Below the pieces are notes generated by a model, which was given only the letters and a program-made list of their open reading frames with translations, was not told where the DNA came from and did not search any database. From assembly GCA_023259685.1 (NCBI GenBank), contig JALRGP010000036.1:1-9516 (forward strand): DNA of 9,516 nt. The letters are read 5' to 3'. Of this stretch, positions 6,362-9,516 are shown piece after piece; position 1 is the first letter of the stretch, and every line of letters starts with the position of its first letter. Origin of the DNA: Alphaproteobacteria bacterium (GTDB lineage: Bacteria > Pseudomonadota > Alphaproteobacteria > JALRGP01). Made by a program: the position numbers and the translations under genes.

Positions 6362-7214
6362 TTTAGGCTTTGTCCCAGACCCAATGACCTGAAGGCCTAT
6401 TTTTTGACATCCTGGAAGACGAATGAGTAGCTTGTCAAGTGCAATAAATGCTTTTACAATCCAAGAAATTCCTGGCACAAAACGGAAAAGGCGATTAAAA
6501 ATCAGCACATCGCTGTTCATAAATAAGCAAAAACCTAAAACGGCAAATGTTCGATAAGTCATGTCTTTAAATCCAGCTTCGTGAAGAACTGGGAGCGTTT
6601 CTTCCAACCGAAGAGGACGTTCGGTTTCGTGGTCTAAGGCACTGGAGAGTCTATACACAACTTTACGAATTCCCTTCCACAACCAAAAATCATCAGCTAG
6701 CTCTCTAAAAATAAAACGTCCACCGGGTTTTAAAATGCGGTAAATTTCACTGAATAATTTTTCCCGGTTATTGACGTGATGAATACCACCAAACATGAAA
6801 ACATGATCCAAGGATCCATCTTGAATGGGGATATTGAGTGCGTCTCCTTGAACAAGGGTGACTTTATCTGCACATGACGACAAACGGTGTTGCGCAGCCT
6901 CCAACATTTTTAACGATATATCTACACCAATTCCGTGTTCATAATGATTTTTTTAATAGCAATAAGGCTTCGCCATGTCCGCAACATATCTCAGCAATAC
7001 TCCCCAAATGCGTTGGAAGTTCTTTCAGAGTCTCTTGGTCCATATAATTGGTATAGGTCATCGTATGTGGATAAGAAAAATTTTCAACGTATTTGTGATA
7101 AATTTTATCGTAGTGTTCTTGTTGCGCCATGGAATCAGCAGGTAAATCTTCAGATTTAATGGCCACATGAATCCCGTTTGGCAAGGTTTTAAGAATTTGA
7201 TTGGTATTAATCAT
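6356..7214 (-). pseudogene. SAM-dependent methyltransferase, frameshifted in an A7 run
   Basis: Two adjoining frames are halves of one class I methyltransferase. The first (7214-6939, 91 residues) holds motif I, EICCGHGEAL at 75-84, then runs out at TGA after the seven A's complementary to T 6948-6954. The second holds the rest and is open from 6907, with in-frame codons upstream to about 6953. Removing one A joins them as LLLLKNHYEHGIGVDIS, restoring a 285-residue protein with the acidic loop GVDIS (96-100), GDALNIP (122-128), the motif FMFGGIHHV (139-147) and LKPGGRF (161-167). The fold is complete, so the break is recent, a sequencing error, or bridged by slippage. Start ATG 7214 lies 12 nt after the previous operon gene; no clear Shine-Dalgarno is seen. 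The substrate is unknown; context suggests a sugar, lipid or lipid-linked intermediate. Neither half alone would be active, since the SAM-binding motifs are split between them. Confidence 0.82.
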
Positions 7215-7226
7215 TTAAAGGACTAC

Positions 7227-7952
7227 TTAATTTTTTTGTAATAAAATAAGACCACTCACTCCAAAAGGAGAATGAATAGATGGTGCCAACATGACATCAA
7301 TTTTAAAAATAGCATCTAAAATTGTATTAATGGGCCCACAATTCAATTCATTTTCATTTTTAACAACGTTAAAAAATGCCATTATTTTTCTGGAAATAAG
7401 TATTGGTAGGTACAATAAAAAATTAAAATGGAAACTCTTTTTAATTAAAAAACCATTATTTTGAAATATTTTTTTGATAGCATTAAAACGATATCTTCTT
7501 TTGTGCTGAGCAATCATATCATGCCCCCCCCACAAGTGCATATAAAGTGGAACTGTACACAGCATAAAACCGCCTTTTTTTAAAACTCGGTGACACTCTT
7601 TGATAGCAGCTACATCATTGTCCAAATGTTCCAAAACATCTGTCATTAAAATAAGATCAAAAGACTCATGATCAAAAGGATTTGAAGCCGCGTCTCCAAT
7701 CACAACTTCTCCTAATTTTTTTGATTCACAAAAATGTTTAGATTGCTCTGAGATATCCATGCCTACATAATTAGAAAGACCCATTTCTTTTAACATGCGT
7801 AAATTTGTTCCAGAGCTGGAGCCAATATCTAGAATTTTAAAATTTTTGATATCAAAAGATGATAATATTTTTTGAAACAGATAACGTCTTCCTTTAAACC
7901 ACCAATGGTTTTGTTCGACTTTTGATTCAATTTCATAAGCAAAAAAATCCAT
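7227..7952 (-). CDS. SAM-dependent class I methyltransferase
   Basis: This 241-residue protein transfers a methyl group from SAM to an unknown acceptor. An N-terminal E-Q-N-H-W-W-F-K-G-R-R segment (13-23) is typical of methyltransferases found beside GT2 and GT-C glycosyltransferases. The Rossmann core follows: motif I LDIGSSSGTN (41-50), acidic loop VGMDIS (63-68), GDAASNPF (86-93), motif II/post-II DLILMTDVLEHL (99-110) and VLKKGGF (123-129). The C-terminal part (about 175-235) is hydrophobic in places and may lean on the membrane or bind a lipid-linked substrate. The gene has a clear ribosome site and starts 14 nt after the GT2 stop, so it is operonic. It is much poorer in GC than asnB: 23 of 120 bases at 7381-7500. 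Exact acceptor and product are unknown. Confidence 0.85.
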   Translation of the reverse strand: MDFFAYEIESKVEQNHWWFKGRRYLFQKILSSFDIKNFKILDIGSSSGTNLRMLKEMGLSNYVGMDISEQSKHFCESKKLGEVVIGDAASNPFDHESFDLILMTDVLEHLDNDVAAIKECHRVLKKGGFMLCTVPLYMHLWGGHDMIAQHKRRYRFNAIKKIFQNNGFLIKKSFHFNFLLYLPILISRKIMAFFNVVKNENELNCGPINTILDAIFKIDVMLAPSIHSPFGVSGLILLQKN

Positions 7953-7960
7953 ATATTTTA

Positions 7961-7966
7961 CCTCTT
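7961..7966 (-). promoter_or_regulatory. Shine-Dalgarno of the 241-residue methyltransferase
   Basis: On the minus strand this reads AAGAGG (AAGAGGT with the next base), 8 nt before ATG 7952. It is the only strong Shine-Dalgarno I see in the window and lies in the short gap after the GT2 gene. Confidence 0.65.
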
Positions 7967-8899
7967 CTAATTAATAATTTTTTTGATGTGATAAGGTTTT
8001 TTATCTTGAGATTCGTAGTATGTCCGAGACATCACTTCCGCCAAAAGACCTAATAAAATAGACATAATCCCAAGAACAAATAATGTTGTGGACAGCATAG
8101 GAAGGGGTGTTACAATTAACGGCGTATGGTCAAAAAATTTCCAATAAAGCGCCACCAGCAATGATAAAAAACTAAACCCTAAGCATATCAATCCAAACAT
8201 TCCCATGATATAAATTGGTTTGTTGATGTATTTTTGTAAAAACTTAACAACAATTAAATCAAGCACAACCTTGAAAATACGATTAATGCCGTACTTTGAT
8301 GTTCCCTCTGTTCTTGGATAATGGTTCACAGGAACCTCTTTAACCTTTCCACCAAACCATGATGCGTAAATAGGGATGAAACGATGCATTTCTCCGTAAA
8401 GACGAACGTGTTTAATGATATCTCTTTTATAGGCTTTTAAAGAACATCCATAATCGTGAAGGGATACTCCTGAGACTTTCGATATGATTTTGTTGGCAAT
8501 TTTAGAGGGTAATGTTCTGAGAAAACGATTATCTTTACGATGGACTCGCCATCCCGACACCACATCATATCCCTCATTCAAATAGGATAATAGCATAGGG
8601 ATGTCAGCCGGATCATTTTGATTATCACCATCCAATGACACAATAATATCATGGGAAGCTGCTTCTATTCCGGCCATCATTGCCGCCGTTTGTCCGTAAT
8701 TTTTTGCAAATTGAATGACTTTGACACAAGGATCACTTTTGGCAATGGCCTCAAGAATAACAGGTGTTTGATCGGCACTGCCGTCATCAACAAAAATCAT
8801 TTCATAAGATGCATAGTTTTGAATAACAACCTTAATTTTTTTGTACAACGATTCCACGTTACCTTCTTCGTTATAAAAAGGAACAACAATACTAAGCAC
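7967..8899 (-). CDS. GT2 glycosyltransferase, polyprenyl-phosphate sugar transferase type (GtrB/ArnC/DPM1-like)
   Basis: This family moves a sugar from a nucleotide donor to undecaprenyl (or another polyprenyl) phosphate on the cytoplasmic face of the inner membrane. From GTG 8899 it has 310 residues. The GT-A domain opens with LSIVVPFYNEE (2-12), then FVDDGS (36-41), KNYGQTAAM (66-74), the metal-binding DGDNQNDP (90-97) and the conserved HYPRTEGTSKYG (193-204). Two membrane helices follow at about 229-253 and 266-289, and the end YESQDKKPYHIKK (295-307) is typical of the group. GTG 8899 is preferred over GTG 8929 because homology begins there, it leaves only an 8-nt overlap with the upstream gene, and AAAGG lies 10 nt before it; the 8929 start has no ribosome site. 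Which sugar is transferred cannot be read from the sequence. The neighbouring membrane protein is a plausible acceptor-side partner. Confidence 0.88.
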   Translation of the reverse strand: MLSIVVPFYNEEGNVESLYKKIKVVIQNYASYEMIFVDDGSADQTPVILEAIAKSDPCVKVIQFAKNYGQTAAMMAGIEAASHDIIVSLDGDNQNDPADIPMLLSYLNEGYDVVSGWRVHRKDNRFLRTLPSKIANKIISKVSGVSLHDYGCSLKAYKRDIIKHVRLYGEMHRFIPIYASWFGGKVKEVPVNHYPRTEGTSKYGINRIFKVVLDLIVVKFLQKYINKPIYIMGMFGLICLGFSFLSLLVALYWKFFDHTPLIVTPLPMLSTTLFVLGIMSILLGLLAEVMSRTYYESQDKKPYHIKKIIN

Positions 8900-9516
8900 G
8901 TTGATATAACCTTTGATAAAGAATGACACCCAATATTAAAAACATGATCATTGAGGGCATAATATAACGCATCTCCAGATGAATTGTTGCATAGATCCCA
9001 ATAAAAATCCAATTTGCTAACCATAAAGGGAAAAGAGGCAAAAGGTTTAAATCCTTTCGTTTAAATGCAAGATATGGAAAAATAAGTCCCATTAATAAAA
9101 TAAAGAACAACCGAATTCCCACATCAATTCCATGGGCTACATTATAAATATTTTTCTTAAGTGGTGAAACTCTCATAATTTTTTGCGCACATACATCTGG
9201 TTGATCCCTGTCTAAATACTTTATTAATCCTAAAACAGGAATAAAAATAAGAGATTCATAAAAGCGTTTCCATGAGGATTCAATCATTTCAATTGGGTGG
9301 GTAAACCACAATTCTTTAAATTTTTTTTGGTTAATCCTTGCAATATCTAATGCATTCAAACCGAATTCTTTATGCAAAACATTAATTCCTTTGAAAAATT
9401 CATCCATCCCATCTTCTGTAAAGCAATTGAAATAGATGGGTCCTAATTTATCTACCGGTGTGTCTCCTTGATACATATTGATGGACGGATGATCTTGGCA
9501 AAACTCTCCAAAAGTT
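8892..9516 (-). CDS. C-terminal part of a multi-pass membrane protein, probable GT-C glycosyltransferase (partial)
   Basis: The reading frame is open to the right edge, so at least 13 residues precede the Met at 9476 and that Met is probably internal. About 207 residues are visible. The first half (to about residue 85) is soluble and moderately charged, perhaps a periplasmic loop. Three confident membrane helices follow, numbered from Met 9476: about 117-136, 146-165 and 169-190. A weaker hydrophobic stretch lies near 75-85. The ending H-L-E-M-R-Y-I-M-P before the last helix resembles the E-x-R-Y-x-x-P feature of GT39/ArnT/PMT-like GT-C enzymes, which take sugars from polyprenyl-phosphate donors. 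The catalytic N-terminal region lies outside the window, so the assignment rests on this weak feature and on the GT2 neighbour. The stop TAG overlaps the GT2 start by 8 nt, implying translational coupling. Confidence 0.6.
   Translation of the reverse strand, partial: TFGEFCQDHPSINMYQGDTPVDKLGPIYFNCFTEDGMDEFFKGINVLHKEFGLNALDIARINQKKFKELWFTHPIEMIESSWKRFYESLIFIPVLGLIKYLDRDQPDVCAQKIMRVSPLKKNIYNVAHGIDVGIRLFFILLMGLIFPYLAFKRKDLNLLPLFPLWLANWIFIGIYATIHLEMRYIMPSMIMFLILGVILYQRLYQRA

Noticed and set aside
8900..8929. Longer GT2 start at GTG 8929
   Set aside because: It has no ribosome site and would overlap the upstream gene by 38 nt; family homology begins at the GTG at 8899.
1..9516. CRISPR array, tRNA, rRNA, transposase or phage genes
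   Set aside because: I saw no regularly spaced repeats, no cloverleaf with a CCA-type end, and no transposase, integrase or phage motifs on either strand.

Overview
This window looks like a stretch of an AT-rich Gram-negative proteobacterial chromosome. I recognise one housekeeping gene, the translation factor EttA. Around it lie small exported or orphan proteins and a surface-polysaccharide type gene cluster. The low GC, long A/T runs, weak Shine-Dalgarno sequences, a gene remnant and a one-base frameshift would suit a host-associated or reduced-genome alphaproteobacterium. That placement is inference; nothing here fixes the taxon.

Layout from left to right. (1) Positions 1-184: AT-rich leader with an extended -10 promoter. 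(2) 188-649 (+): a small exported protein of unknown function with a duplicated 20-residue unit. (3) 2101-696 (-): a two-gene unit. The first gene encodes an exported protein with a very acidic linker and a C-terminal domain resembling the DUF218/YdcF fold. The second, overlapping it by 46 nt, encodes a compact five-repeat MORN/YwqK-like protein. (4) 2102-2355: a divergent control region. (5) 2356-4023 (+): ettA, full length, followed by a hairpin. (6) 4024-4552: a gene-poor scar. It holds a C-terminal remnant of a UTP-glucose-1-phosphate uridylyltransferase (galU), a 13-bp direct repeat, a 10-bp inverted repeat and the promoter of the next gene. (7) 4553-6361 (+): a complete glutamine-hydrolysing asparagine synthetase of the AsnB family. 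(8) 9516-6356 (-): a tightly packed operon read right to left. It contains the end of a multi-pass membrane protein (probably a GT-C glycosyltransferase), a polyprenyl-phosphate type GT2 glycosyltransferase, a SAM methyltransferase, and a second SAM methyltransferase broken by a single-base frameshift in a run of seven A.

How they fit together. The right-hand operon has the usual make-up of a lipid-linked sugar transfer and decoration module: GT2 loads a sugar on a polyprenyl phosphate, a membrane GT-C transfers it, and methyltransferases modify the product. AsnB-family enzymes are common in such clusters as amidotransferases, and GalU makes UDP-glucose. The galU remnant and the frameshifted methyltransferase therefore suggest that the surface-sugar locus is decaying or variable. 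I did not find a convincing new defence or mobile system. The least explained genes are the three orphan or exported proteins on the left.
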